NCBI GenBank assembly: GCA_964527565.1
Contig: CAZGOY010000038.1
Span: 1-33,140, forward strand
Length of the DNA stretch: 33,140 nucleotides
From: JAGXQV01 sp964527565
GTDB lineage: Bacteria > Pseudomonadota > Gammaproteobacteria > Burkholderiales > Sulfuricellaceae
Direction of reading: 5' to 3'
The stretch's first letter is position 1. Every line of letters starts with the position of its first letter. The translations under genes and the position numbers were made by a program. Below the pieces are notes generated by a model that worked only from the letters and a program-made list of their open reading frames with translations, was not told the DNA's origin and did no database searches. Shown one piece after another: positions 1 through 7,392 of this stretch.

Positions 1-909
1 TTCGCCATCAACCCCGGCGGCATCGGGCGTTTCCGCGTCAATGCCTTCGTCCAGCAGCAGCAGGTCGGCATGGTGCTGCGCACCATCACCACCAAGATTC
101 CGGTATTCGACGAGCTCGGGCTGCCGCAGGTGCTGAAGGACGTGGTGATGTCCAAGCGCGGCCTGGTGATCTTCGTCGGCGGCACCGGCTCCGGCAAATC
201 CACCTCGCTGGCGGCGATGATCGGCTACCGCAACGAAAACAGCTACGGCCACATCATCACCATCGAAGACCCGGTCGAATACGTGCATCCGCACATCAAT
301 TGCATCATCACCCAGCGCGAGGTGGGAGTGGATACCGACAGTTGGGAAATCGCCCTGAAAAACACCCTGCGTCAGGCGCCGGACGTGATCCTGATCGGCG
401 AAATCCGCGAGCGCGAAACCATGGAGCACGCCATCGCCTTCGCCGAAACCGGCCACCTGGCGATGGGCACGCTGCACGCCAACAGCGCCAACCAGGCGCT
501 CGACCGCATCATCAATTTCTTCCCCGAAGAGCGCAAGCCGCAATTGTTGATGGACTTGTCGCTCAACCTGCGCGCCCTTATCGCACAACGCCTGATTCCC
601 ACCAAGGACGGCAAGGGCCGTGCGGCGGCCATTGAAATCATGTTGAATACCCCAATGATCTCCGACCTGATTTTCAAGGGCGATGTGCATTCCATCAAGG
701 AAATCATGTCCAAGTCCAACGAGCAAGGCATGCAGACTTTCGACCAGGCGCTGTTCAATCTCTTCGAGTCCGGCAAGATCACCTACGAGGATGCCCTGCG
801 CAACGCCGATTCGATGAACGACCTGCGCCTCAAAATCAAGCTGCACGGCAAGGATTCCAAGGATCGGGATGTTATGTCGGGGATCGATAACCTGGGGTTG
901 CAGGAATAG
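1..909 (+). CDS. pilU: PilU, type IV pilus retraction ATPase (5' end outside window)
   Basis: This is a PilT/PilU-family hexameric AAA+ ATPase that acts at the cytoplasmic base of the type IV pilus during retraction. The frame is open from base 1, so the N-terminal ~80 residues lie outside the window; 302 residues are visible. Seen in the visible part: Walker A GGTGSGKST (about residues 60-68), an acidic Asp-box region after it, Walker B-like ILIGEIRERETME, and the His-box GHLAMGTLHANS. PilU rather than PilT is favoured by the 'TTKIPVFDELGLP' segment and the longer C-terminal tail ending in KIKLHGKDSKDRD; this assignment is from family knowledge. It ends 31 bp before yqgE. In Pseudomonas aeruginosa pilT/pilU also lie close to the same yqgE-pyr cluster, which supports the call. 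Confidence 0.93.
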   Translation, partial: FAINPGGIGRFRVNAFVQQQQVGMVLRTITTKIPVFDELGLPQVLKDVVMSKRGLVIFVGGTGSGKSTSLAAMIGYRNENSYGHIITIEDPVEYVHPHINCIITQREVGVDTDSWEIALKNTLRQAPDVILIGEIRERETMEHAIAFAETGHLAMGTLHANSANQALDRIINFFPEERKPQLLMDLSLNLRALIAQRLIPTKDGKGRAAAIEIMLNTPMISDLIFKGDVHSIKEIMSKSNEQGMQTFDQALFNLFESGKITYEDALRNADSMNDLRLKIKLHGKDSKDRDVMSGIDNLGLQE

Positions 910-940
910 CCGAGGGGAGTAAATCCTCCAATATGTCATA

Positions 941-1510
941 ATGATGCCCATGCAGAACGTCAACCTCACCGGCAATTTCCTGATCGCCATGCCTGCCATG
1001 ACCGATCCCTATTTCGCCAAGTCGCTCACCTTTATTTGCGAGCACAATGAACAGGGCGCGCTGGGCGTGGTGGTCAACCGCCCCATTGACATGACCTTGC
1101 AGACTCTCTTCGACCAGGTCGGCGTCGTCCTGGAAAATCGCGAACTCGCCGATTCTCCCCTGTATTTCGGCGGGCCGGTGCAGACCGACCGCGGTTTCGT
1201 GCTGCACCAGCCGTCCGGCGCGTGGAGTTCGACGCTGACGGTGGGCGGCGACATCGGTCTGACCACCTCCCGGGATATTCTCGAAGCTATCGGCGGCGGC
1301 GGCGGGCCGACGCGCTTTATCGTCACCCTCGGCTACGCCGGCTGGGCGCCGGGACAACTGGAGCACGAACTGGCGCAGAACGCTTGGCTCAGCGTCGAAG
1401 CCAGCGCGGCGGTGATTTTCGATTTGCCGTGGGAGGCGCGCGTGAACGCCGCCATGGCGCGGCTGGGCGTCGATCTTGCCAGCCTGTCCGAACAGGCCGG
1501 ACATGCCTGA
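941..1510 (+). CDS. yqgE: YqgE/AlgH family protein (UPF0301)
   Basis: A DUF179 (YqgE/AlgH) protein of 189 residues, or 186 if translation begins at the third in-frame ATG (950). The start 'MQNVNLTGNFLIAMPAM' at 950 aligns best with E. coli YqgE, but no strong ribosome binding site separates the options 941, 944 and 950; the purine run at 912-919 is too distant for 950. Family motifs visible are FLIAMPAM, CEHNEQGALGVVVNRP, YFGGPVQTDRGFVLH, and LGYAGWAPGQLEHEL. The biochemical role is not established; AlgH was named from alginate regulation in Pseudomonas. Its stop codon lies inside the start region of ruvX (ATGCCTGA overlap), so the two are translationally coupled, as in many proteobacteria. 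Confidence 0.93.
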   Translation: MMPMQNVNLTGNFLIAMPAMTDPYFAKSLTFICEHNEQGALGVVVNRPIDMTLQTLFDQVGVVLENRELADSPLYFGGPVQTDRGFVLHQPSGAWSSTLTVGGDIGLTTSRDILEAIGGGGGPTRFIVTLGYAGWAPGQLEHELAQNAWLSVEASAAVIFDLPWEARVNAAMARLGVDLASLSEQAGHA

Positions 1511-1937
1511 GGCGGGAACCGTGCTGGCTTTCGATTTCGGCGAAAAGCGCATCGGCGTGGCGGTGGGCGATACGCTGCTCAAGCTGGCGCATCCGCTGAC
1601 CACCCTTTCCGCTGAAAGCAACGAACAGCGTTTCGCCGCCATCGCCGCGCTGATCGGCGAGTGGCGCCCGGCGCTGCTGGTGGTGGGGTTGCCCGCGCAT
1701 CTCGATGGCGTGGAGCACGCCATGAGCGCGCAATGCCGCCGTTTCGCGCGCCGCCTGGAAGGCCGCTACGGCCTGAAAACGCTGCTGGTTGACGAGCGCC
1801 TGAGTTCCGCCGCCGCCAGCGAGGACCTGGCGGAAATCGGCATCCGTGGCCGCAAACAGAAAACCGCCCTGGACCAGGTGGCGGCGCAACGCATCCTGCA
1901 ATCTTTTCTGGATCATCCCCATCATGCCATTACCTGA
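1503..1937 (+). CDS. ruvX: RuvX/YqgF, pre-16S rRNA nuclease (RNase H fold)
   Basis: A 144-residue YqgF-family nuclease, annotated as putative Holliday junction resolvase and linked in E. coli to maturation of the 16S rRNA 5' end. Seen: first acidic motif LAFDFGEKRIGVAVGD near the N-terminus, VVGLPAHLDG in the middle, LVDERLSSAAA, and the C-terminal motif DQVAAQRILQSFLD; all three catalytic acidic positions are present. I chose ATG 1503 because family members begin a few residues before the DFG motif; a TTG at 1476 would add nine residues without a family match. The start overlaps the yqgE stop by 8 bp and the stop overlaps the pyrR start by 14 bp, giving a continuous coupled operon. Confidence 0.95.
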   Translation: MPEAGTVLAFDFGEKRIGVAVGDTLLKLAHPLTTLSAESNEQRFAAIAALIGEWRPALLVVGLPAHLDGVEHAMSAQCRRFARRLEGRYGLKTLLVDERLSSAAASEDLAEIGIRGRKQKTALDQVAAQRILQSFLDHPHHAIT

Positions 1938-2421
1938 CGCGGAAACGCTCATCCTCGATCTGGCGCACCAGATCAAGCCGCAATTGAAAACACCCTGCGC
2001 CCTGGTCGGCATCCACACCGGCGGCGCCTGGCTGGCCGAGCGCCTGCAAGCGATTCTGGGCGGCGATCTGCCGCTCGGTACCCTGGACATTTCCTTTTAC
2101 CGCGACGATTTTTCGCGCATCGGCCTGCACCCGGAAACCAAGCCTTCGCATATTCCTTTCGATGTGGAGGACTGCCATATTCTCCTCATCGACGACGTGC
2201 TGCACACCGGGCGCACGGTGCGCGCGGCAATGAATCTCCTGTTCGATTACGGGCGCCCCGCGAGCATCGACCTGGCGGTGCTGGTCGACCGCGGCGGACG
2301 CGAGTTGCCGGTGGCGGCGCGTTTCGCCGGTACGGTTCTCGATCTCGACCCTTCCTGCAACCTCCAGCTCGAACGCGCCGAAGGCGGGCGCCTGAGCCTG
2401 AACCTGCATAGCGCGGAATGA
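1924..2421 (+). CDS. pyrR: PyrR, pyrimidine operon regulator / uracil phosphoribosyltransferase-like
   Basis: A 165-residue type I phosphoribosyltransferase of the PyrR family. The PRPP-binding loop LLIDDVLHTGRTVRAA is at about residues 87-102, and the N-terminal GIHTGGAWLA and FYRDDFSRIG segments match the family. ATG 1924 overlaps the 3' end of ruvX and gives the standard length. In Gram-positive bacteria PyrR is an RNA-binding attenuator; in Pseudomonas the pyrR gene lies directly upstream of pyrB as here and has been implicated in pyrimidine regulation and UPRTase activity. Whether this copy attenuates transcription cannot be read from the sequence: no classical anti-terminator/terminator pair fits in the 4-bp gap before pyrB. 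Confidence 0.94.
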   Translation: MPLPDAETLILDLAHQIKPQLKTPCALVGIHTGGAWLAERLQAILGGDLPLGTLDISFYRDDFSRIGLHPETKPSHIPFDVEDCHILLIDDVLHTGRTVRAAMNLLFDYGRPASIDLAVLVDRGGRELPVAARFAGTVLDLDPSCNLQLERAEGGRLSLNLHSAE

Positions 2422-2425
2422 CGCC

Positions 2426-3382
2426 ATGAACAATCCCCAGCTCAACAAGAACGGCGAACTGCAACACCTGCTGACCATCGACGGGCTTTCCGCTGCCATT
2501 GTGCGGCACATCCTGGATACCGCCGATTCCTTCCTCAACGTCGCCGAACGCGAGGTGAAAAAAGTCCCGCTGCTGCGCGGCAAGGCCATCTTCAACCTGT
2601 TTTTCGAGCCCAGCACGCGCACGCGCACCACTTTCGAGATCGCCGCCAAGCGCCTGTCCGCCGACGTCATCAATCTCAACGTCGGCGTATCCAGCGCCAG
2701 CAAGGGGGAAACCCTGCTCGATACCGTCGACAACCTCATCGCCATGCAGGCCGACATGTTCGTGGTGCGCCACGGCCAGTCCGGCGCGGCGCACCTGATC
2801 GCGCGCCACGTCTCGCCGGACATCCACGTGGTCAACGCCGGCGACGGGCGCCACGCCCACCCGACGCAAGCGCTGCTCGACATGTTCACCATCCGCCATT
2901 TCAAAAAGGAATTCCACAACCTGCGCGTGGCCATCGTCGGCGACGTGCTGCATTCGCGCGTGGCGCGCTCGCAAATCCATGCCCTGACCCTGCTGGGCGT
3001 GCCGGAAGTGCGCGTCATCGCGCCGAAAACCCTGCTGCCCGCCGAAGTCGAACGCATGGGGGTGCAGGTGTATCACGACATGACGCTGGGCTTGCGGGAT
3101 GTCGACGTGGTCATCATGCTGCGCTTGCAGAACGAACGCATGCGCGGCGCGCTGCTGCCCTCGGCGCAGGAATATTTCAAATACTACGGCCTGACGCTGG
3201 ACAAGCTGGCGCTGGCCAAGCCCGACGCCATCGTCATGCACCCCGGCCCGATGAACCGCGGCGTGGAAATCGACTCCGACGTCGCCGACGGCGTGCAGTC
3301 GGTGATCCTTTCCCAAGTCACCTTCGGCATCGCCGTGCGCATGGCGGTGATGAGCATCCTCGCAGGAAGCCACGCATCATGA
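2426..3382 (+). CDS. pyrB: Aspartate carbamoyltransferase catalytic subunit
   Basis: Catalyses carbamoyl phosphate + L-aspartate to N-carbamoyl-aspartate, the committed step of pyrimidine synthesis. 318 residues. Visible active-site motifs: carbamoyl-phosphate loop FEPSTRTRTTFE (residues 60-71), the catalytic loop SASKGET (about 90-96), HPTQALLDMFT (145-155), and the late HPGPMNRGVEI aspartate-site motif. The start ATG 2426 is 4 bp after pyrR. The 3' end overlaps the next gene by ATGA (3379-3382). In pseudomonads this gene order yields a dodecamer of ATCase and inactive dihydroorotase chains; the same architecture is inferred here. Confidence 0.97.
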   Translation: MNNPQLNKNGELQHLLTIDGLSAAIVRHILDTADSFLNVAEREVKKVPLLRGKAIFNLFFEPSTRTRTTFEIAAKRLSADVINLNVGVSSASKGETLLDTVDNLIAMQADMFVVRHGQSGAAHLIARHVSPDIHVVNAGDGRHAHPTQALLDMFTIRHFKKEFHNLRVAIVGDVLHSRVARSQIHALTLLGVPEVRVIAPKTLLPAEVERMGVQVYHDMTLGLRDVDVVIMLRLQNERMRGALLPSAQEYFKYYGLTLDKLALAKPDAIVMHPGPMNRGVEIDSDVADGVQSVILSQVTFGIAVRMAVMSILAGSHAS

Positions 3383-4656
3383 AAATTCATATCCGCAACT
3401 GCCGCCTGATCGACCCGAAAAACCAGCTTGACGGCCAGCACGACATTTTCATCGCCGACGGCAAGATCGCCGCCATCGGCGTCATGCCCGACGGTTTTCA
3501 CGCCAACCGGGTAATCGACGCGACCGGGCTGATCGCCTGCCCCGGCCTGATCGACCTGTCCGCACGGCTGCGCGAGCCGGGCTACGAATACATGGCGACA
3601 CTGGAATCGGAAATGGATGCTGCCGTGGCGGGCGGCGTCACCTCGCTGGTGTGCCCGCCCGACACCGACCCGCCGCTGGACGAGCCGGGACTGGTGGAAA
3701 TGCTCAAGTTCCGCGCCAAGAGCCTCAACCAGGCGCGCGTCTACCCGCTCGGCGCGCTGACCCAGAAGCTCGAAGGCCAACGCATCACCGAGATGGCGGA
3801 ACTGCGCGATGCCGGCTGCATTGGTTTCTCGCAAGCCGATGCGCCGCTTAACGATACCCAGGTGTTGTGGCGCGCCATGCAGTACGCGGCCACCTTCGGC
3901 TTCACCGTGTGGCTGCGCCCGCAGGATGCCTGGCTGGCCAAGGGCGGCGTGGCGCACGACGGCGAAGTGGCGAGCCGTCTGGGGCTGCCCGCCATCCCCG
4001 CCAGCGCAGAAACCATCGCGCTCGGCACCATCCTGGCGCTGGCACGCGACACCGGCGCGCGCATCCATTTGTGCCGCCTGTCGACGCGCGGCGCCATGGC
4101 CATGGTGCGCGCCGCCAAGGCGGAAGGCTTGCCGGTAACCTGCGACGTCGCCATTCATCACGCGCACTTGAGTGAAATGGACATCGGCTATTTCGACGCC
4201 AACTGCCACCTGGTTCCGCCGCTCAGGAGCAGCCGCGACCGCGACGCCTTGCGCCAGGGGCTGGCGGATGGCACGGTGGATGCGCTGTGTTCCGACCATG
4301 CCCCGGTGGACGACGATGCCAAGCTGCTGCCCTTCGGCGAAGCCGAAGCCGGCGCCACCGGGCTGGAGCTATTGCTGCCGCTGACGCTGAAATGGGCGGA
4401 AGAAAGCACTACGGACCTTTCCGCCGCGCTTGCCAAGGTGACCACCGAACCGGCGCGCATCCTCGGCCTCAATAGCGGCAGCCTGTCGCCCGGACAGGCT
4501 GCCGACCTGGTGCTCTTCGACCCGCAACGCTACTGGAAAGTCGAGCCGCGCTCGCTGAAAAGCTCGGGCAAGAATACGCCATTCCAGGGTGTCGAACTGC
4601 GCGGCAAGGTGCGCGCCACTCTGGTGGAGGGTAGCGTAGTTTACGAAGCAGACTGA
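3379..4656 (+). CDS. pyrC': Dihydroorotase-like protein lacking metal ligands (PyrC', ATCase scaffold)
   Basis: A 425-residue class I dihydroorotase homologue. The amidohydrolase metal motif normally DxHxHLREPG reads DLSARLREPG at residues 59-68: both histidines are replaced, by Ser61 and Arg63. The later metal histidines also appear changed: Arg180 in WLRPQD where active enzymes carry a His, and Arg233 in IHLCRLST where active enzymes have HxxH. Only the SDHAP motif (Asp306) is intact. These are sequence observations; that the protein is catalytically dead is inference. In Pseudomonas putida an analogous inactive pyrC' is needed to assemble the ATCase holoenzyme, and the ATGA overlap with pyrB is the same. 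A catalytic pyrC must be encoded elsewhere. The stop codon lies at the edge of a palindromic repeat. Confidence 0.93.
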   Translation: MKIHIRNCRLIDPKNQLDGQHDIFIADGKIAAIGVMPDGFHANRVIDATGLIACPGLIDLSARLREPGYEYMATLESEMDAAVAGGVTSLVCPPDTDPPLDEPGLVEMLKFRAKSLNQARVYPLGALTQKLEGQRITEMAELRDAGCIGFSQADAPLNDTQVLWRAMQYAATFGFTVWLRPQDAWLAKGGVAHDGEVASRLGLPAIPASAETIALGTILALARDTGARIHLCRLSTRGAMAMVRAAKAEGLPVTCDVAIHHAHLSEMDIGYFDANCHLVPPLRSSRDRDALRQGLADGTVDALCSDHAPVDDDAKLLPFGEAEAGATGLELLLPLTLKWAEESTTDLSAALAKVTTEPARILGLNSGSLSPGQAADLVLFDPQRYWKVEPRSLKSSGKNTPFQGVELRGKVRATLVEGSVVYEAD

Positions 4657-4798
4657 GAGCCTGTGAAGAAATCTACTGCGCGTCCCGATTGCGGCGTTGC
4701 GCGGTGCTCGAAATCCTCATGTACTGGAGTACATTCCGGTTTCTGCGCTCCGTGCGCCTTGCACTCGGGCCGCTCGCTACGATTTCTTCACAGGCTCT
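4656..4798. repeat. 143-bp inverted-repeat element at the pyrC'/gshA convergent junction
   Basis: The two ends, 4656-4673 and 4781-4798, are perfect 18-bp inverted repeats (AGAGCCTGTGAAGAAATC). The centre holds a second palindrome ATGTACT-GG-AGTACAT at 4719-4734 with further partly paired sequence on either side, so the whole element can fold as one long hairpin or cruciform. It touches the last base of the pyrC' stop and contains the gshA stop codon with the last two to three gshA codons. It may act as a bidirectional terminator. Similar GTACT/AGTAC-centred palindromes occur in proteobacterial intergenic regions, but I cannot name the family from sequence alone. Confidence 0.85.
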
Positions 4799-6059
4799 GA
4801 TCCGCCAGTTCCAGCGCCGCCGCCAGCAGCGCCAGGCGCGCCACCACGCCATAGGCGTAGAAACGGTTGGGCGCGGTGTCCGGCGCGGCGGAGCTGTCCG
4901 GCAGGGTGCAGGCGGTCTGGAATGCCAGGGGTTCGAAGTGCATGCCCGGCGCGTTGAGGTTTTCGTCCTGCCCGCGTCCGGTGTGAACGCGGTAGAAGCC
5001 GCCGACCACGAAATGGTCGATCATGTAGACCACCGGTTCGGCCACGGCGCCGTTCACGTTCTCGAAAGTGTAGACCCCTTCCTGGATGATGACCTCGTGG
5101 ACTGCCTGCCCTTCCTTGGTGACCGCCATCTTGTTGCGCTGCTTGCGGTTCAGCCCCTTGACCTCGGCGGCGTCCTTCACCGTCATGATGCCCATGCCGT
5201 AGGTGCCGGCATCCGCCTTGACGATGACGAAGGGCGCTTGTTCCACGCCGTATTCGCGGTATTTCTCGGCGATGTCGCGCAACATCTCATCGACGTTGGC
5301 GGCCAGGCATTCCTCCCCCTGCCGTCCGTGAAAGTCGATGTGGCCGCAGTGCGCGAAAAACGGGTTGATGAGCCAGGGGTCGATATGCAGCAGGCGGGCA
5401 AATTCTTCCGCCACGCGCTGGTAGGCGGAGAAATGCCGACTCTTGCGGCGTGTCGCCCAGCCCGCGTGCAGCGGTGGGATGACGAACTGCTCAAGCCCTT
5501 GCAGGATGGCGGGCACGCCGCCGGACAGGTCGTTGTTGAGCAGGATGGCGCAAGGCTCGAAACCGTCCAGCACCAAGCGGTCGTCCCGGCGTTTCACCGG
5601 TTCCAGGGTGAGCGTGCCGCCGCCGGGCAGTTCCAGTCGCGTCGGGGCGTCGATCTCCGGCAGCAGCGAGCCGATGCGCACGTCCAGCCCGGCCTGGCGC
5701 AGGATGGTGGTCAGCGCCGCGACGTTTTGCAGGTAAAAGGTGTTGCGCGTGTGGTTTTCCGGGATCAACAGAAAGCGTTGCGCGACCGGGCAGATTTTCT
5801 CCACCGCGGACATGGCTGCCTGCACGCATAGCGGCAGAAAATCCGGGTTGAGATTGTTGAAGCCGCCCGGAAACAGGTTGGTATCCACCGGCGCCAGCTT
5901 GAAGCCGGCGTTGCGCAAATCCACCGAAGCGTAAAACGGCGCGTGCTGCCGTTGCCAGCGGCTGCGGAACCAGTGTTCGATGGCCGGCTGGTTGTCGAGC
6001 AGATGCTGTTCCAGGTAAAGCAGCGGCCCGGTCAGGGCGGTGGTGAGATGCGGAACCAT
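4788..6059 (-). CDS. gshA: Glutamate-cysteine ligase (Acidithiobacillus/Nitrosomonas type)
   Basis: A 423-residue enzyme of the GshA family named from Acidithiobacillus ferrooxidans (TIGR02049), unrelated in length and motifs to the E. coli GshA. It makes gamma-glutamylcysteine, the first step of glutathione synthesis in the cytoplasm. Visible conserved blocks: SVDLRNAGFKLAPVDTNLFPGGFNNL (about 45-70, given here in two parts by family recognition), IPENHTRNTFY (99-109), INPFFAHCGHIDFHGRQGEE (231-250) and the glycine-rich KADAGTYGMGIM (281-292). The start ATG at 6059 has no clear Shine-Dalgarno; a TACAAT -10-like box is seen about 35 bp upstream. The C-terminal residues Gln-Ser-Leu and the stop come from the inverted-repeat element at 4656-4798. 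Confidence 0.93.
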   Translation of the reverse strand: MVPHLTTALTGPLLYLEQHLLDNQPAIEHWFRSRWQRQHAPFYASVDLRNAGFKLAPVDTNLFPGGFNNLNPDFLPLCVQAAMSAVEKICPVAQRFLLIPENHTRNTFYLQNVAALTTILRQAGLDVRIGSLLPEIDAPTRLELPGGGTLTLEPVKRRDDRLVLDGFEPCAILLNNDLSGGVPAILQGLEQFVIPPLHAGWATRRKSRHFSAYQRVAEEFARLLHIDPWLINPFFAHCGHIDFHGRQGEECLAANVDEMLRDIAEKYREYGVEQAPFVIVKADAGTYGMGIMTVKDAAEVKGLNRKQRNKMAVTKEGQAVHEVIIQEGVYTFENVNGAVAEPVVYMIDHFVVGGFYRVHTGRGQDENLNAPGMHFEPLAFQTACTLPDSSAAPDTAPNRFYAYGVVARLALLAAALELADQSL

Positions 6060-6105
6060 GCGAACGGAACCCAGGATGAAAGGCTTGGATTGTAGCCGAT
6101 GTTGG
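6060..6105. repeat. Direct repeat copy A flanking toxin-antitoxin cassette (gshA leader)
   Basis: About 46 bp beginning GCGAACGGAA and ending TGTAGCCGATGTTGG, directly upstream of the gshA start. It matches copy B at 6931-6977 with roughly five substitutions and one indel. It includes the TACAAT -10-like sequence on the minus strand. Confidence 0.85.
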
Positions 6106-6210
6106 GCGTAGCGAAGTCATGCCTGAGCAGGACGCATGGCCTCAGCTTCAAGATGCTGTGAGCTGAAAGGGTCAATTCGCGTCACCAATGCCTGTCTCCC
6201 ACGTCAGGCG

Positions 6211-6513
6211 TCAGATGATGGCCTGCAGGCCCTTGTCGGCGATGACGTTGAGCAACTTGAGGGCCGGCCCCGTGGGATGGGTGTCGCCTTGCTCCCACTT
6301 GCGCACGGTCGAGGCCGATGTGTGCATATGAAGAGCGAACACCGGCTGGCTGAACTTCAAGGCTTCGCGCAGGCGTTTGATGTCGGCAGCGCTGAACTCC
6401 CGCACCGGCGGCGGGCAGATCGCGTCGAACTCGCGCATCGTCACCTTGCTGATCGCCCCCACTTCGTGGAGCGCGGCCAAGTCGCCACGCAGGGATTCAA
6501 TGATCTTGCTCAC
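6211..6513 (-). CDS. HigA/NadS-type XRE antitoxin
   Basis: A 100-residue predicted antitoxin and transcriptional repressor. The C-terminal half is a helix-turn-helix: IKRLREALKFSQPVFALHMHTSASTVRKWEQG at about residues 45-76, with the WEQG end typical of XRE regulators that follow RelE-like toxins. I chose the GTG at 6511-6513 because GGAGGTG lies 5 bp upstream on the minus strand; upstream extension would read through the toxin gene in another frame. It overlaps the upstream toxin by 17 bp, toxin first, the order typical of HigBA-like systems. Expected to neutralise the toxin and bind the palindrome in the promoter. Confidence 0.9.
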   Translation of the reverse strand: MSKIIESLRGDLAALHEVGAISKVTMREFDAICPPPVREFSAADIKRLREALKFSQPVFALHMHTSASTVRKWEQGDTHPTGPALKLLNVIADKGLQAII

Positions 6514-6880
6514 AATGCACCTCCAATAACACGCCCGACTGCAACGCCTTCGACAAAGCCTCGGCGGACAGTTCCAGGAACACCTTGCCGGCGAATTGCA
6601 GCGCCGTCTTCTCGTCCTGCGTGATGTTCGCCTTGTCGCTCTTGGGGAACCCATGCAGGAACACATAGCGGCAGCCGATCCGAACCGACAGCAGCGTGCG
6701 GTAGCCGCCGCTCTTGCCACCGCCGGGGCGGGCAACCCGCTTCTTGTAGAGGAAACCGCCCAAGTCCGCGTCGATCAGGCCATTTTGCATCTCCTGAACC
6801 GCCTTGCACAAGGCGGCATCGGGCAGCTTTTCGCCCGCCTGCCACCGCGCAAAATCCTTTCGCTTGAGAACTCGGGTCAT
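6497..6880 (-). CDS. RelE-superfamily toxin (PF06296 type)
   Basis: 127 residues, first gene of a two-gene toxin-antitoxin operon. The pattern W..GEKLPDAALCKAV, DADLGGFLYKKRVARPGGGKSGGYRTLLSVR, and YVFLHGFPKSDKANI is characteristic of the PF06296 RelE-like family, expected to be a ribosome-dependent or free mRNA endoribonuclease. Start ATG 6880 is set by GGAGGT four bases upstream; a TTG at 6892 would overlap that site. The module lies between two direct repeats derived from the gshA leader, so it looks like an acquired cassette. Activity is inferred from family only. Confidence 0.9.
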   Translation of the reverse strand: MTRVLKRKDFARWQAGEKLPDAALCKAVQEMQNGLIDADLGGFLYKKRVARPGGGKSGGYRTLLSVRIGCRYVFLHGFPKSDKANITQDEKTALQFAGKVFLELSAEALSKALQSGVLLEVHCEQDH

Positions 6881-6892
6881 CTTGACCTCCAA

Positions 6893-6921
6893 ACTATACC
6901 CTTAACGGGTACACTTTTCCA
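6893..6921 (-). promoter_or_regulatory. Promoter with operator palindrome of the RelE/HigA operon
   Basis: On the minus strand TGGAAA (6916-6921) and TATAGT (6893-6898) are separated by exactly 17 bp. The spacer holds the palindrome TACCC-N5-GGGTA (6897-6911), which overlaps the -10 box. This is the expected layout for autorepression by the HTH antitoxin. Confidence 0.65.
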
Positions 6922-6930
6922 GGCCACGGC

Positions 6931-6977
6931 GCGAACGGAAGCCGAGGTGAAAAGGCTTTGATTGTAGCCGATGTTGG
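6931..6977. repeat. Direct repeat copy B flanking toxin-antitoxin cassette
   Basis: Second copy of the gshA-leader repeat, on the far side of the toxin-antitoxin pair. It begins GCGAACGGAA and ends TGTAGCCGATGTTGG. It no longer precedes a start codon: copy A continues into the gshA ATG, copy B into GCCGTGGCC. Confidence 0.85.
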
Positions 6978-7047
6978 TCGCATCGATACCAGGCGGCGAA
7001 CAGTGCGTTCCGCACGACCGGGTGCGGCAGGCGATATTTTGATATTT

Positions 7048-7061
7048 TTGATTTATGTCAA
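7048..7061 (+). promoter_or_regulatory. FNR/CRP-family box upstream of napD
   Basis: TTGAT-TTAT-GTCAA matches the FNR consensus TTGAT-N4-ATCAA at nine of ten positions and lies 61 bp upstream of the napD start. A weak TATCTG at 7089-7094 could be the -10 box. This fits anaerobic activation of nap genes by FNR/Anr, which is established for many nap operons; here it is inferred. Confidence 0.7.
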
Positions 7062-7121
7062 TGCAAAATACCCGGTAGACTTCCATCCTATCTGCCGTTA
7101 ACCGTCCCGCGAACCGCACCC

Positions 7122-7376
7122 ATGACTCTCAATATCTCCGGCATCATCGTTCACGCAGCCCCCAAAAAAATCAACGAAGTGCGCGATGCCCTGAGCGCCA
7201 TCCCCGGCGTGGAAGTCCACGGCGCCACGGAACTGGGCAAGATGGTCGTCACTCTGGAGAAACACGGTGATCAGGAAACCGCCGACACTTTCCAGCACAT
7301 CAGCCAGCTTCCCGGCGTGCTTTCCACTGCGATGGTCTATCATCATTTCGAGCCGGAAGAAAACCTCATCAGCTAA
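7122..7376 (+). CDS. napD: NapD, chaperone for periplasmic nitrate reductase
   Basis: 84 residues with the NapD pattern: NISGIIVHAAPKKINEVRDAL at the N-terminus, then IPGVEVHGATELGKMVVTLE, a ferredoxin-like fold. NapD binds the Tat signal peptide of NapA in the cytoplasm and holds it until the molybdenum cofactor is inserted. The gene is the first of a three-gene run napD-napG-napH behind an FNR-like box. The usual client gene napA, normally next to napD, is absent: napG follows after only 16 bp. Confidence 0.9.
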   Translation: MTLNISGIIVHAAPKKINEVRDALSAIPGVEVHGATELGKMVVTLEKHGDQETADTFQHISQLPGVLSTAMVYHHFEPEENLIS

Positions 7377-7392
7377 GTAAGGCAGGTACAGC

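Noticed and set aside
2186..3373. Long antisense reading frame (395 codons) opposite pyrB
   Set aside because: High GC content creates long open antisense frames; the translation is low-complexity His/Arg/Asp-rich and pyrB on the other strand is certain.
4689..5831. 380-codon + strand frame opposite gshA
   Set aside because: It is the shadow of gshA codon bias and begins inside the inverted repeat; no family features.
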